A stretch of 64,000 nucleotides of DNA, from assembly GCA_963931865.1 (NCBI GenBank), contig OZ007505.1, positions 16,233,616-16,297,615 of the forward strand, in the 5' to 3' direction. The notes beneath the pieces were generated by a model that saw nothing but the letters and a program-made list of their open reading frames with translations, was not told the DNA's origin and did no database searches. The stretch comes from Axinella damicornis. Lineage: Eukaryota; Porifera; Demospongiae; Axinellida; Axinellidae. Made by a program: the position numbers and the translations under genes. This document shows, in pieces, positions 38,501 to 48,545 of this stretch. The first letter of the stretch is position 1, and every line of letters begins with the position of its first letter.

Positions 38501-41500
38501 TTCGCCCCCCCTTGGAATCTCTTTGCCCCCCCTTGGCATTTTCACATTCCCTATTATACAGTACTGTGAAATGAAATAGGCAATGGCACAAGCCATTCAG
38601 ATTACAGTTCTTGTAACGTGCATATGTAGGTCTGTGTTTGGTTAGTAATAAAATATGATTTTTGCCCCTCAAATTGCCTCAGAATCAATCTCAGAGGATC
38701 TAAATTCCTTTTTTTTTTCTGGGGGAGGACCCCCAGACCCCCCTTTAGTAACACATTCCACCTTTGTCCCCTCCCTCCCTCCCTCCCCCCATTCCCATTT
38801 GTAAGTGTTATGAAGATAAATAAGCAGCTACGTACTTTCATACTGTATGTGTACATGTGTTTTAATTGTGAGTTTTGACCCTAAATTGTGTCAGAATCAA
38901 TCTCAGAGGATCTAAATTCCAAAATTTTCCCGGGGGAGGCCCCCCAGACCCCCCCTATAAAGTGTAGTAACACATGCCACTTATGCCCCCCCAAAGTTCA
39001 TCGAACCTTAATTTCGCCCCCTCTTGGGAAAATTTCTAAATGAAAGCCTGGGAGGTCAAAAGTGGTTGTCAGCCGGATTTTCGCCCAGCATTTCCCTAAA
39101 CTTGGACCAGATCTGACTGATGGCACACCTCACACCACCAATTTGCATGTTTTCTTGAAGCCCTGGGTGGGGTCTATGAATATCATTAGAATCAAAAATC
39201 CTCGGGTCAATGAATCTCATTAAAATCAAAAAACGCCCACGACAGGCGAAGGGGGGGCTGCTGCCAGCATTCAGCGCACACTACTTTCGTAGGTACTCCT
39301 CTCCCGCAACATTCGCTCCTCAGCAGCCAAACTTGGTGGGGCCCACACGCATGGAGAGACCCCTCTGGCAATACCGTTAATGATATTCATGACCAGCAAT
39401 CGGAGGTCAAAGGTGGATGTCAGCCGGATTTTCGCCCAGCATTTCCCTAAACTTGGACCAGATCTGACTGATGGCACACCTCACACCACCAATTTGCGTG
39501 TTTTCTTGAGGCCCTGGGTGAGGTCTATGAATATCATTAGAATCCAAAATCCTCGGGTCAATGAATCTCATTAAAATCGAAAAAACGCCCACGACAGGCG
39601 AAGGGGGGGGACTGCCACCCCCCCGCTTGTACGTTTAGTGGGGGAGGCGCACCAAAATCTGACCAAATTCTTGAGTTCGTCCCTCAAAGTCGTCCCTAGG
39701 CCCTCTGAAGCCTTTTTGGTCCCTTTTGGGACTGACGAGAAGCCCTACAAGTGCATAGGGTCTAAATGACGTCTGTAGAATGTCAATGGGGCTTAAAGGG
39801 TTAATCATTTACAAAAATACTGTAAGCGATCAAAACTGGTGGTGTAGATTATAAGGCCTGGGGACGAGGCTTTATATGCATGCAATTATAGCAGACGGTA
39901 TCTTGGGCTAGGAAGGAGATCTGAAGCTGGGATTTGCACCATTGTGATCAGCATGAATAGAGCATTGTGATCAGCATGCATAGGCTTAGTCCACTGGAAG
40001 TTAACATCCTCAGCAGTGGTGTGATGGGTACGGGATTTGTACTCGTCGGTTGGACCACCACATTCACAGCCACGCCATCCAGTAACTTAGCATCGGTTAG
40101 TGGAATCATCCTCTCTTAGGACACACTGTCATCCTCTCTTAGGACACTAACATCATCCCCTCTTAGGACACTACCATCATCCTCTCTTAGGACACTAACA
40201 TCATCCTCTCTTAGGACACTAACATCATCCCCTCTTAGGACACTAACATCATCCCCTCTTAGGACACTACCATCATCCTCTCTTAGGACACTAACATCAT
40301 CCTCTCTTAGGACACTAACATCATCCCCTCTTAGGACACTAACATCATCCACTCTTAGGTCACTAACATCATCCTCTCTTAGGACACTAACATCATCCTC
40401 TCTTAGGACACTAACATCATCCCCTCTTAGGACACTAACATCATCCCCTCTTAGGACACTAACATCATCCCCTCTTAGGTCACTAACATCATCCTCTCTT
40501 AGGACACTAACATCATCCCCTCTTAGGACACTAACATCATCCTCTCCTAGGACACTAACATCATCCTCTCTTAGGTCACTAACATCATCCTCTCTTAGGA
40601 CACAAACATTACCACAATATCATCCTCTCTTAGGACATAAATGTCATCCTCTCTTAGGAAACCAACGTCATCTTCTGTTAGGTCACTAACATCATCCAGG
40701 GCACAAAACATACTCAGGAAACAGGCATCATCCTCTCTTGGGACACAAACTGCATTACAATACAAGTTACATGCTTCAGTGTATAAAAGACGATAACTTC
40801 CAAGCTACATGCATGTATCTGGGGCCTTCTTTGTATCACACCATACACGTCATCACTTTTCTTGGATCACTTCCTCCATCCCCAGATCCCATCAGACACC
40901 ATCTTCACCTGGCATGTGACCGGCCCGGGAGGCGCGCCCAGCTACACGGCCCACACAGAAGCCCTGGCCTATTCCTTCCCACACCCAGGGGGCTATGACA
41001 TCTCTGTTGTTGGTAACCACAGCGTGGGTGCCTTCACAGCTCAGCAGCACCTCACCGCGGAGGGTGAGGGTGAACCTAATGTAGTGCACAGCTCAGAGGC
41101 ACCTCACCGCAGATGTGAGGAGGGTGAACCTAATATAGTCGGCACCTCACCGCAGATGTGAGGAGGGTGAACCTAATGTAGTATACAGCTCAGCAGCACC
41201 TCACCGCAGATGTGAGGAGGGTGAACCTAATGTAGTATACAGCTCAGTGGCACCTCACCGCGGAGGATGAGGGTGAACCTAATGTAGTGTACAGGCCAGG
41301 GGCTGGCAGAATTAATTAAAAGTTCAGAATTTTGTGAGCACTGCATGACGTTAGTGGAACATGTTGGATCCAGTGCTACTCCTGCAGATTGTGGGGAGGG
41401 GAGTAAGTCACTCCTTGTTCCATTGCAGTGAGTATCTCTGGCGTCACTGTGCTCACCCCGGCCATGAACAGTACAGTTGGTGTGCTGGAACTCACACAAG

Positions 41501-44500
41501 CAACTCTGAGAGTCCTATCAGACCCGGGACAGACCGTGTACACCGGCCCCCTGAACATCACCGTCCTGGATCAGCATGGTGCCCAGCTGGCTAGCCGATA
41601 CTTCAGGAACAGCGCAGGAGGGACCCAGTCTGTGGATCTGGTGCTGGGCTGGCCAGGCCAGGTCACCATCTCCTTCCAGGCAGCAAACGATGTCTCAACT
41701 ATTACAGAGCATGTGAATTTGTTGGTCGTAGGTGAGTGGCATATTTTCAACAAGACGTGTTCAAATTATGGTCAGTGATTACAGGGGCACACTCGTTCTC
41801 TCCATTGCCTCTCTTCCCCCCACACAGACATGCTGACTGGGGTGTCGTTCATCTTTCCCTCGCAGTACTACAGCATCGGAGCCATACCGACGACAGTGTC
41901 ACTGCCATTTAGCTCAATTCTCTCCACCCGATTCAACACAACCAAATATGGTGATGTGCGATACGACTGGGACTTTGGAGACGGGAATATTGTGTCCAAT
42001 ACCAGCAGCTCCAGTGTGAGCCACGTGTATGCGCACCCAGGCTCCCTCCAGCTCACCCTCACCGCTAACAGCTTCTCCACCACTGTCAGGAACATTGTCA
42101 CACTGCGAGTCTACCAGTGTGAGTCGGGCAGCAGAACCACTGTGCTGCATATCTATATAGCTGGAAGTTGGTGCATGAAGATTAGGCTGTCCCTGATTGC
42201 AATGTACTGTTCCCGACACATGCACACACACCCTACTCATGTACACACACCACACACGTGCACACTCACCACATCACATGACACATGCACACTCACCACA
42301 TGACACACTCACCACATCACATGACAAAATGCTCACTCACTACATGACACACTCACTGCATCACATGACATATGCTCGCTCACCACATGACACACTTGCC
42401 ACATCACATGACACGTACACCACACACACACTCTTATACCAGCTGTACAGTCCAGTTCTGCCAGCATAGTGGGCATTGATGGAGTGGAGGGTGGAAGGTT
42501 TGTGCACGTTGACAGGACTGTCTTTCTCATGGTACAGCCGACCATCCCCTCACAGGAGGTAAGCACACTTGTGTGCTCACACCCGGTTACGATCACATGC
42601 CAAAACTGGCAAACCAATCATGGTAATGTATGATTAAGCCAAATTGGCAGAAACTGAGCGACTGCACTCCTGGTGAGCGACAGCAGACCAAGGATACACA
42701 GTGAAGATGAATTCTTGCTTCATGTACACTACCACTTGTTGTGGAGGGCATCCTGCATGCATAGCCTCGTTCCCAGGCCTTCTACACCTCCAGTTTTTTT
42801 TAATCATTTACAAAAATGCTGTAAGCGATCAAAACTGTTGGTGTAGAATTTAAGGCCTGGGAACAAGGCTTTATATGCATGCAGTTATAGCAGACTATAT
42901 TATGTTTGGTATCTTGGGCTATGAATGAGATACGAAGCTGGGATTTGCACCGTTGTGTTCAGCATGAATGGAGCTTTCAAATGATGTCCATTTTGACGTT
43001 GGTTGAATTTTGAACATAATACAAATCCATGGATTATAGCCTTTGGTTGAGTGTGATTTTGACAAAAATGTGACCAACATTAAAAATCATTAGCTCATCA
43101 CCTGAAGGTTCTTTTCACGCTGATCTCTTCCCAAAACAATTGGCACATCAGTCACCCTATAGAACAGGAGTGCTGTTTCTGCCAATTTAGGTTTAGTTCA
43201 AAATTGGCATGCGCATGTCAAAATGTGCCACAATTGGTTTCCAAAATGTGCCAATTTTGATGCAAAAACATACCTCACTCACAGCTAGTTGGAGCACATG
43301 TATAGCCTCGTTCCCAGAAGAATTGCAACTCAAGCAGCCCAGCCTAGGCTAAAAGAACCGTGGATATGTACAGTGGCATGTACTGCAAGTGTTTGAGGGA
43401 CCAGTGGTGCCATAGTTTCACAGCAGGATAGAATTGCTTGTTCATATCCCCCCCCCCCCCCCCCCCCCCCCCCACCACCACCACCACCACCAGGTCCCAT
43501 TGGACACAAAATTCACCTGGAAGGTGGTGGGTCCAATCACCAACTACACAGTTCACAACGAGACCCTGAGTTACTTGTTCCCGCAGCAAGGCGGCTATGA
43601 CATATCTATCACTGGACACCATAGTGTTGGCAGCTTCATAAACCTGACACACCTCACTGCTGAGAGTGAGTGTGGGGGTGGGGGGAACCTGCGTAGACAC
43701 ACCTCGCCATGGTGTGTGTGTGTGTGTGTGTAGGTGGTAGCTACCTGTATTGGTATTTCCAACCTGTCTTTGGATTTGTACTGCCCACCCATACTGACAT
43801 AACTTTCATTAATTATAAGCTGGAACCTGTTAAACGAAGTGAATGTTTGGAATTGTCTTGTGTTTCTTAATCAATGGCATATCCTTGCCATGATGCATTG
43901 GGTGATTGCGATCTCTCTAATGAACTGCAGTTGACATCGGAACTCTCCACGTCTGCACTGTCCCCACGGTGCGTACCTTTGTGGCCACCACGGCCAACCT
44001 CACCCTCCTGGAGAAGCAAGGTGCAGGGTACATGGGAATCATCAACATCTCAGCCTCAGACAAGAATGGCACTCGTCTGGCAGGACTGCGCTACTTTAGC
44101 ATCCCTGGGAGAGAGGGACATCTCGACCTGGAGCTGAGCCAGCCCGGTGACATTAGTGTGACCCTCACAGCTGCCAATGAGGTTTCCATGGCAACAACAG
44201 AGGCCCGCGTGGTTGTTGTGGGTAAGTTAATCATGTATTTTCAGAGCGTCAAAACTCACTAGTGGCAGGCCACAGAATCACATGTTGATGTATCATGTGA
44301 CTTCAGGGGATGGCCAGTATGGAGGTCTGGTCCTCTTCCTGGACGTCACACCCCTGCTGGCCCACTACAGTGCATCAGACTGGCACACCAAACTCAAGAA
44401 TAGCATCATCAGCCGTGTCAACAAAGTATGTTCTTGCACGAAGTGGCACCATCTTCAGTAGCAGCAGGTTGTTGACCTCGACTGCAGCTAGCCACATCAT

Positions 44501-44722
44501 TGCTCCAGCTCTCTCTGTCCCTCCTCACAGACCCATGGTGTCCCCACGTTGCTGGTAGAGGTAGCCTTTGACAAGTCATACGCTACAAAGTCACCCACTG
44601 TCTCCATCCAGTCCAAGCGACAGAGCAGTGAAGGGCTCTCTCTCTCCGTGGAGGTCTACATACTTCCAGCTGCTTACACCGAGGACGACTTCAACTTCAC
44701 AATGCAGGTATGGTGTGCAAGT

Positions 44723-44772
<50 letters not shown>

Positions 44773-45512
44773 GGAAGCTGACAAAGAAGTTTTAATCATG
44801 ATTCTCAAGGTCACAGCATTTGGGTCATATTGACCTAAGAGTACATAGATTGGTCTGCTACCTCTCACCGTAGAATAGCTACCAGCTGAAGAAATCCATG
44901 CCTGCAGAGAAGGGGGCCCGGCCAGCAGTGTCCACCTCACTGTGCTGCTCTATCCCACACAGGTTGCAGCTGCCATTGTGGCAGAGGCAGGAGCAGGTGG
45001 TCTGCATTTCATGGTGGACAGTGACATAGTTGCCGTGCAAAATGCATTACTCCTTCCTCTGAGCCACTTCATTGTGGTCCCGGCCGTCACCCCCTCGTCC
45101 CAGGACACCATGCTCTACCTGGGGCTGGGCCTGGGCCTAGGCCTGGGGCTGATTGCCGTGATCTCATTCTCCACATTGATGGTCGTTGTGACCTACTACT
45201 ACCGCAGGTAAGGAATCGTGACACAGTTTAGGAAAGCTACAAAGGCCGTTATCTCCCCCTTCCTCGTCCCCCCATCCACCAACCCAACTTACACCTGCAC
45301 GTAAACACACCTCTCCCAGGAAATACAGCCGGCTGCATGTGCGGTACTCCCGTCTCCAGCAGGGTCCAGCTCGGTTCTCCTTCACCGAACACGGAGAGAC
45401 GGTGCAGGAGGACTTTGCGGACAACCTCTCGGATGATGACCCATCCTTTGTTGTTGATCAGAAACTGGAGATACTGCGATTTTCACAACTGCAAGAGAAA
45501 GCTGATTCTTAA
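27685..45512 (+). CDS. VPS10-domain sorting receptor with about ten PKD-type repeats (SorCS/sortilin family)
   Basis: 34 phase-compatible exons: 27685-27881, 28128-28375, 28545-28599, 28637-28816, 28881-28980, 29062-29244, 29357-29495, 30041-30162, 30262-30363, 30811-30993, 31350-31502, 31585-31678, 32035-32215, 32444-32551, 32752-32872, 32973-33112, 33200-33319, 33396-33748, 33961-34239, 34314-34420, 36250-36427, 36844-37146, 37235-37526, 37871-37986, 40886-41063, 41429-41731, 41828-42118, 42443-42558, 43494-43665, 43931-44221, 44307-44425, 44531-44707, 44963-45207, 45320-45512. The product, about 2,045 residues, starts with a signal peptide (MSIYMLCLLLLNTVLVQ) and a furin-like RSRR. The VPS10 propeller shows CSLHLHMNSDRLYG and FSHNGGFTWQ. 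A ten-cysteine module (CECAIEDFECDFGF) and PKD repeats (TWQFGDGSP, YTWDFGDGF, YDWDFGDGN) follow, then one TM and a tail with YSRLHVRYSRL and an acidic NLSDDDPSF. Sortilin-family receptors carry cargo between Golgi, surface and endosomes. SorCS proteins carry far fewer PKD domains. Exon 37,235-37,526 has one extra G that shifts the frame; it is phase 1-1, so skipping it would restore the frame. Exons 2 and 3 are the least certain. Confidence 0.85.
29806..29885 (-). repeat. tRNA-derived SINE in a VPS10-gene intron
   Basis: The minus strand has a box A-like TGTACTGGTAGAG and a box B GAGTTCGAATCCC at tRNA spacing. The following sequence to about 29,575 would be the SINE body. It differs from the SINE at 27,418. 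Confidence 0.6.
29889..30030 (+). repeat. Poly-C and (CCCT)n polypyrimidine tract
   Basis: About 140 bases of pure pyrimidine (with rare A), ending 11 bases before the exon acceptor at 30,041. Further CT-rich tracts precede the acceptors at 29,357, 30,811, 32,035, 32,444 and 33,961. The proline-rich open frames they create are artefacts of the repeat. Confidence 0.9.
34431..36075 (+). repeat. 24-bp minisatellite of splice-acceptor-like units, copy 1
   Basis: About 45 units of 24 bp, interrupted by an element at 34,647-35,213. Each unit contains GACACTAACATC followed by ATCCYCTCTTAG. CTAAC is a canonical branch-point form, and the pyrimidine stretch ending in TTAG resembles a 3' splice site. 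The array fills the intron between exons 34,314-34,420 and 36,250-36,427. Apparent ORFs through the array (LTSSSLR repeats, both strands) arise because 24 is a multiple of three. Confidence 0.92.
34647..35213. mobile_element. Non-autonomous DNA element inside the 24-bp array
   Basis: Inverted ends of about 55 bp start CAAGAGC and share TTGTTTTTTCA, GGCGG and GAGGAAGAGCGTGTGACT. GACACTA stands on both sides, but because the target is a tandem repeat the duplication length (7 or 8) is not certain; 8 would suit hAT. The element is absent from the paralogous array at 40,100-40,740. No transposase. Confidence 0.82.
36428..36705 (+). repeat. Tandem copies of an exon end plus its donor site, copy 1
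   Basis: The last bases of exon 36,250-36,427 and its intron start (CAGCACCTCACTGCGGAGG then GTGAGGGTGAACC) are reiterated about five times downstream. The units run roughly 45-60 bp, joined by TAATGTAGT. Several units keep a GGTGA donor-like step. The same array follows the paralogous exon at 41,064-41,290. Confidence 0.85.
38260..39800. mobile_element. piggyBac-like element at a TTAA target
   Basis: The termini are CCCTTTAACC at the left and TTAAAGGG at the right, flanked by TTAA on both sides (38,256-38,259 and 39,801-39,804). The paralogous site near 42,793 has a single TTAA and no insert, which shows the empty site. TTAA duplication and CCC..GGG ends are the hallmark of piggyBac. There is no transposase. 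Internally two segments are tandemly duplicated (about 38,300-38,430 with 39,263-39,395, and 39,055-39,245 with 39,405-39,610). Confidence 0.88.
38457..39050. mobile_element. Nested MITE with CAGGSTTTCATTTAG ends
   Basis: Left end CAGGGTTTCATTTAG, right end CTAAATGAAAGCCTG, with GGAGG on both sides. The uninterrupted sequence CAATCGGAGGTCAAAGG survives at about 39,398 in the internal duplicate of the host element. It contains a poly-G run (38,470-38,498) and two copies of a segment around CTCAGAGGATCTAAATTCC and CCCCAGACCCCC. CAGG ends recall hAT elements, but a 5-bp duplication does not. Confidence 0.78.
40100..40740 (+). repeat. 24-bp minisatellite of splice-acceptor-like units, copy 2
   Basis: About 26 units of the same 24-bp family as 34,431-36,075, here uninterrupted. 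The degenerate right end (CATCCAGGGCACAAAACAT) is shared by both arrays. Confidence 0.92.
41064..41290 (+). repeat. Tandem copies of an exon end plus donor, copy 2
   Basis: Reiterated CAGCTCAG, CACCTCACCGC and GGGTGAACCTAAT units directly after exon 40,886-41,063, as at 36,428-36,705 but with about one unit fewer. Confidence 0.85.
42762..42871. mobile_element. TAGYCTCG-family MITE, intact duplicate copy
   Basis: TAGCCTCGTTCCCAGGCC at the left and GGCCTGGGAACAAGGCT at the right, with TTCTACACC paired with GGTGTAGAA. It is the same insertion as 38,220-39,871, carried along by the tandem duplication. Confidence 0.8.
43448..43492 (+). repeat. Poly-C plus (CCA)n before an exon acceptor
   Basis: 26 C followed by CCA repeats, ending at the CAG acceptor of exon 43,494-43,665. 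The acceptor appears to have grown out of the repeat. Confidence 0.9.
44716..44770 (+). repeat. (TG)n microsatellite in a VPS10-gene intron
   Basis: About 25 TG repeats starting nine bases after the donor at 44,708. Confidence 0.95.
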
Positions 45513-46921
45513 GTGTTTTACAGACTGTCCCGACTCATTCCTTTTCACTCCTGTACTAACTTTGAGCTAACCTTTGACCTTGTGTATGTGTACATGTAAG
45601 TGCATGTGGTAGTAATTAGATGACCATAACATATACTTGGCAATCTCCTACACTCAAGCATATGTCAGGAGTGGGACTCTGTATCGGATAATGTAAGATC
45701 TTTCAAGAAGTTATGTTAAGACAGAGCAACAATGTTAGTTTTTTTGTACACAACTTTGCCGTGAATCGCTTTGCAATGCCAATTAGCACTGTAAGTGACA
45801 AACACTGGCGTGAGAAGGTACGAGGCAATATAATTGCATGCATGAAATTAAAAGTAGCACGTCTAGTCTAGCACATAAATATGTCATGACACAGAATTCT
45901 ATGGTTTATTGGAGCCTTGCTGCATCAGCACCAGTCGAAAGGTATTTTATAGCCAAGCAGGATACGAATATCTTGTGAGAATACAGTTGAAGTATCCATA
46001 GAACATGGAAGTGCACATGCACTAGACCAGGCACAATTTCAAGACAGCCGAACTCTAGTAGGCTGGCCGGCCTGGTAGACTGTCTTTATGTTCATTTATT
46101 TTTTCTCTCCATTATGTTGCTTCTCTATACTGAAATGTCACAGGTAATCATATTACTAGCCTATCCAAACATGAATAAAGGGTGAAAAAGAAAAAAACAA
46201 ACAACCTAGCAACACACCCATCCCTCCGTGACAGGTCAGACACCGAAGTGTGCAGCCTCAGGAGCGCTGGATAGGCATATGACTGGAATCACAGGAGGGC
46301 GACCTGCTTTCCACCAGTCACCTTTAGCTTCGGTGGTCAGATGGGAACCGGCGTACTCCGGCTGCTAGGCGGGGAAGTCGAGAACCGGTATGTACGGAGT
46401 GGCCCAGACTCGTACTCGGTTATTGGGGAGGCGAACACTCAACCCCCAGGCTGCAAAGCAAGTGCTTAGCGAGTGTGCCATCCCGACTTCCCGCCAAAAC
46501 TTGTTACAAATACAGTATTTAAACCCAAACCGGATGTATCCGGGTGCGCATGCGCGTACCACTGGACCCTTGACTTCCCGCCAAAAGTATTTCAAACCCC
46601 AGCCGCTTAGCTAGCTAGCTACGCTCTAGCTAACTTAACTGTCCTTACGCGCACACCAATTCGACGATAGTTGGGACAGCGGCCGGTATGTACGGAGTGC
46701 ATGGCCCAGACTCGTAGTGGCACCCGTCGACCAGGACCTCACCCGAAGTCGTCACAGGTTGTAGTTCAGTTTATAATTTATATGCCATATGTACAGATGC
46801 TTTTCCATTCAACTGTGGCAAATACCAAGCATGTGTGTAATTTTTTGACATCACCACCCACACCACACAGAACTTGTACGACCAACCATTGACAATGAAA
46901 GGAGGTTTGGTTGGGTAGGGA
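45513..46921. other. 3' region of the VPS10/PKD gene and repeats
   Basis: A possible poly(A) signal AATAAA lies at 46,174-46,179. A solo MITE fragment (GAGAAGGTACGAGGCA) lies near 45,810-45,830. About 46,360-46,490 contains, on the minus strand, a degenerate tRNA-like head. GGTATGTACGGAGT and GACTTCCCGCCAAAA each occur twice between 46,387 and 46,700. No gene. Confidence 0.4.
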
Positions 46922-48545
46922 GAGTGGGAAAACTGACAAAGATCATGATTCCCAAGGTTGCAGCATTTTGGTCTTAGTGACCTAAGAGTACATGGACTGG
47001 TCTGCTACCTCACCATAATAGCTACCAGCTAAAGAAGAAGTCCATTCCTGCAGAAAAGGAGCCAGGCCAGCAGTGTCCACCTCAGTGTGCCCACACAGGT
47101 TGCAGAGGCAGGAGCAGGTGGTCTGCATTTCATGGTGGACAGTGACATGGTTGCTGTGAAAACGCATTCCTCCTTCCTCTGAGTCACTTCATCGTGGTCT
47201 GGCTGTCACCCCCTCGTCCCAGGACACCATGCTCTATCTGGGGCTGATTACCGTGATCTCATTCTCCACAGTGATGGTCGTTGTGACCTACTACTACCGC
47301 AGGTAAGGAATCGTGACACAGGTTAGGAAAGCTACAAAAGCAGTTATCTCCCCCTTCCTCGTCCCCCCATCCACCAACCCAACATATACCTGCACGTAAA
47401 CACACCCCTCCCAGGAAGTACAGCCGGCTGCATGTGTGGTACGCCCGTCTCCAGCAGGGTCCAGTTCGATTCTCCTTCACTGAGCACGGGGAGACGGTGC
47501 AGGAGGAAGACTTTGCGGACAACCTCTCGGATGATGACCCATCCTTTGTTGATGATCAGAAACTGCGATTTTCACAACTGCAAGAACAAGTGAGTCTTTA
47601 CAAGCTTGATGTGTCTCGCACGACTTGGTATCAGCTCAGAATCATGCAGAGGACATGGCAGCTATATGACTGCAAAACGTGAGACTTTCAGCTTAATATG
47701 TGCATGGAGGATCAATGAATCTCATTAAAAATCGGCAAACCATCCCAAACTGGCACACAGTGCAAGTCTAGGCCGTTTTGAGGGCCCATTCTCACCAACT
47801 ATGAATCTCATTAATATGTGCATGGAGGATCAATGAATCTCATTAAAAATCGGCAAACCATCCCAAACTGGCACACAGTGCAAGTCTAGGCCGTTTGAGG
47901 GCCCATTCTCACCAACTATGAATCTCATTAAGTCAGCCTCAATCATCCTTAGAGGTTCTGTGTGAGCACAAAGGGTGGGTCAGGGGGAAGTGGGAAAGTT
48001 CACCCAAAGGGTGAAAAGCAGCATGGTTGTGTTTTGCATGGGCTTGATGTTATGTCACTGACTCAGAGCCAATTCATAAATGGACATAGACAACACCTTG
48101 TTGAAGGCCAATTCTTTTAGCAAAGCTATAGCTAGAGCTGAGTGGGGATGGCTGAGCCATGCTGAACGGCATACTGTGTATGGATGAGTATTCATAGTCC
48201 TGATTTATAATAGCCTCAGTCATGGTAAGTGGATTCATGAGCAGCCAAACAAAACCCATAATCACTTTTGAGGATTTACTTGAAGGCTATAAATACGTTT
48301 GACACCCTTTTAAGAGTGAGGAGCCGGTTGCTGCACTTGGGTGTGAGCATTGCAAATGAGACGTACGTACGTACGCATGTACCTACGCATCCAGCAGGTG
48401 TGCCTAGGCACTTTGGTGCCGAGACAAAAAGCTGATTCTTAAAGGGGATTTTTACCGGCTCTCGTTTACATTCTTTTTCACTCCTGTACTGACCTTTGAC
48501 CTTGTGGTAGTCTGTACATGTCTTATAACTGTATGTGGTAGTAAT
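46922..48545 (+). pseudogene. Broken copy of the membrane-span and tail exons of the VPS10/PKD gene
   Basis: 46,922-47,585 matches 44,770-45,497, including the intron between the last two exons. The membrane exon has lost bases (frame break near 47,200) and the Leu-Gly-rich part of the helix. The tail exon (about 47,416-47,590) keeps RFSFTEHGETVQEEDFADNL. The copy is then split by about 840 bp of other sequence and resumes at 48,428 (AAGCTGATTCTTAA) through the 3' flank to 48,545. There is no upstream receptor sequence, so it is taken as non-functional. Confidence 0.85.
47695..47935 (+). repeat. Two tandem 118-bp units
   Basis: Units start at 47,695 and 47,813 and are almost identical. A single diverged relative lies at about 117-205. 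The pair is part of the sequence inserted in the broken receptor tail. Confidence 0.88.

Larger units (their letters stand above)
38220..39871. mobile_element. TAGYCTCG-family MITE, split by a later insertion
   Basis: The left part TAGCCTCGTTCCCAGGCC at 38,220 and the right part GGCCTGGGGACGAGGCT ending near 39,871 correspond to the intact 110-bp copy at 42,762-42,871. The split is caused by the 38,260-39,800 element. A clean 9-bp duplication is not readable here. Confidence 0.75.
34322..39995 (+). repeat. Intragenic tandem duplication, unit 1
   Basis: The unit starting GTTAACATCCTCAGCAG (34,325) is repeated from 39,996 onward and can be followed to about 42,960. It contains exons 34,314-34,420 (partly), 36,250, 36,844, 37,235 and 37,871. 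Exons 36,844-37,146 and 41,429-41,731 are both 303 bp and differ at about one position. Unit 1 is longer because of two insertions (34,647-35,213 and 38,260-39,800) and a longer 24-bp array. The second copy of the first exon lacks a splice acceptor because the breakpoint falls inside it. Confidence 0.9.
39996..42960 (+). repeat. Intragenic tandem duplication, unit 2
   Basis: Second copy of the 34,322-39,995 unit without the two insertions. It carries exons 40,886-41,063, 41,429-41,731, 41,828-42,118 and 42,443-42,558, all with intact frames and the same lengths as unit 1 (except the one-base excess at 37,235-37,526). Confidence 0.9.

Noticed and set aside
39996..40105. Second copy of receptor exon 34,314-34,420
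   Set aside because: The duplication breakpoint removed its splice acceptor. The only nearby AG gives the wrong frame, so I left it out of the gene model.
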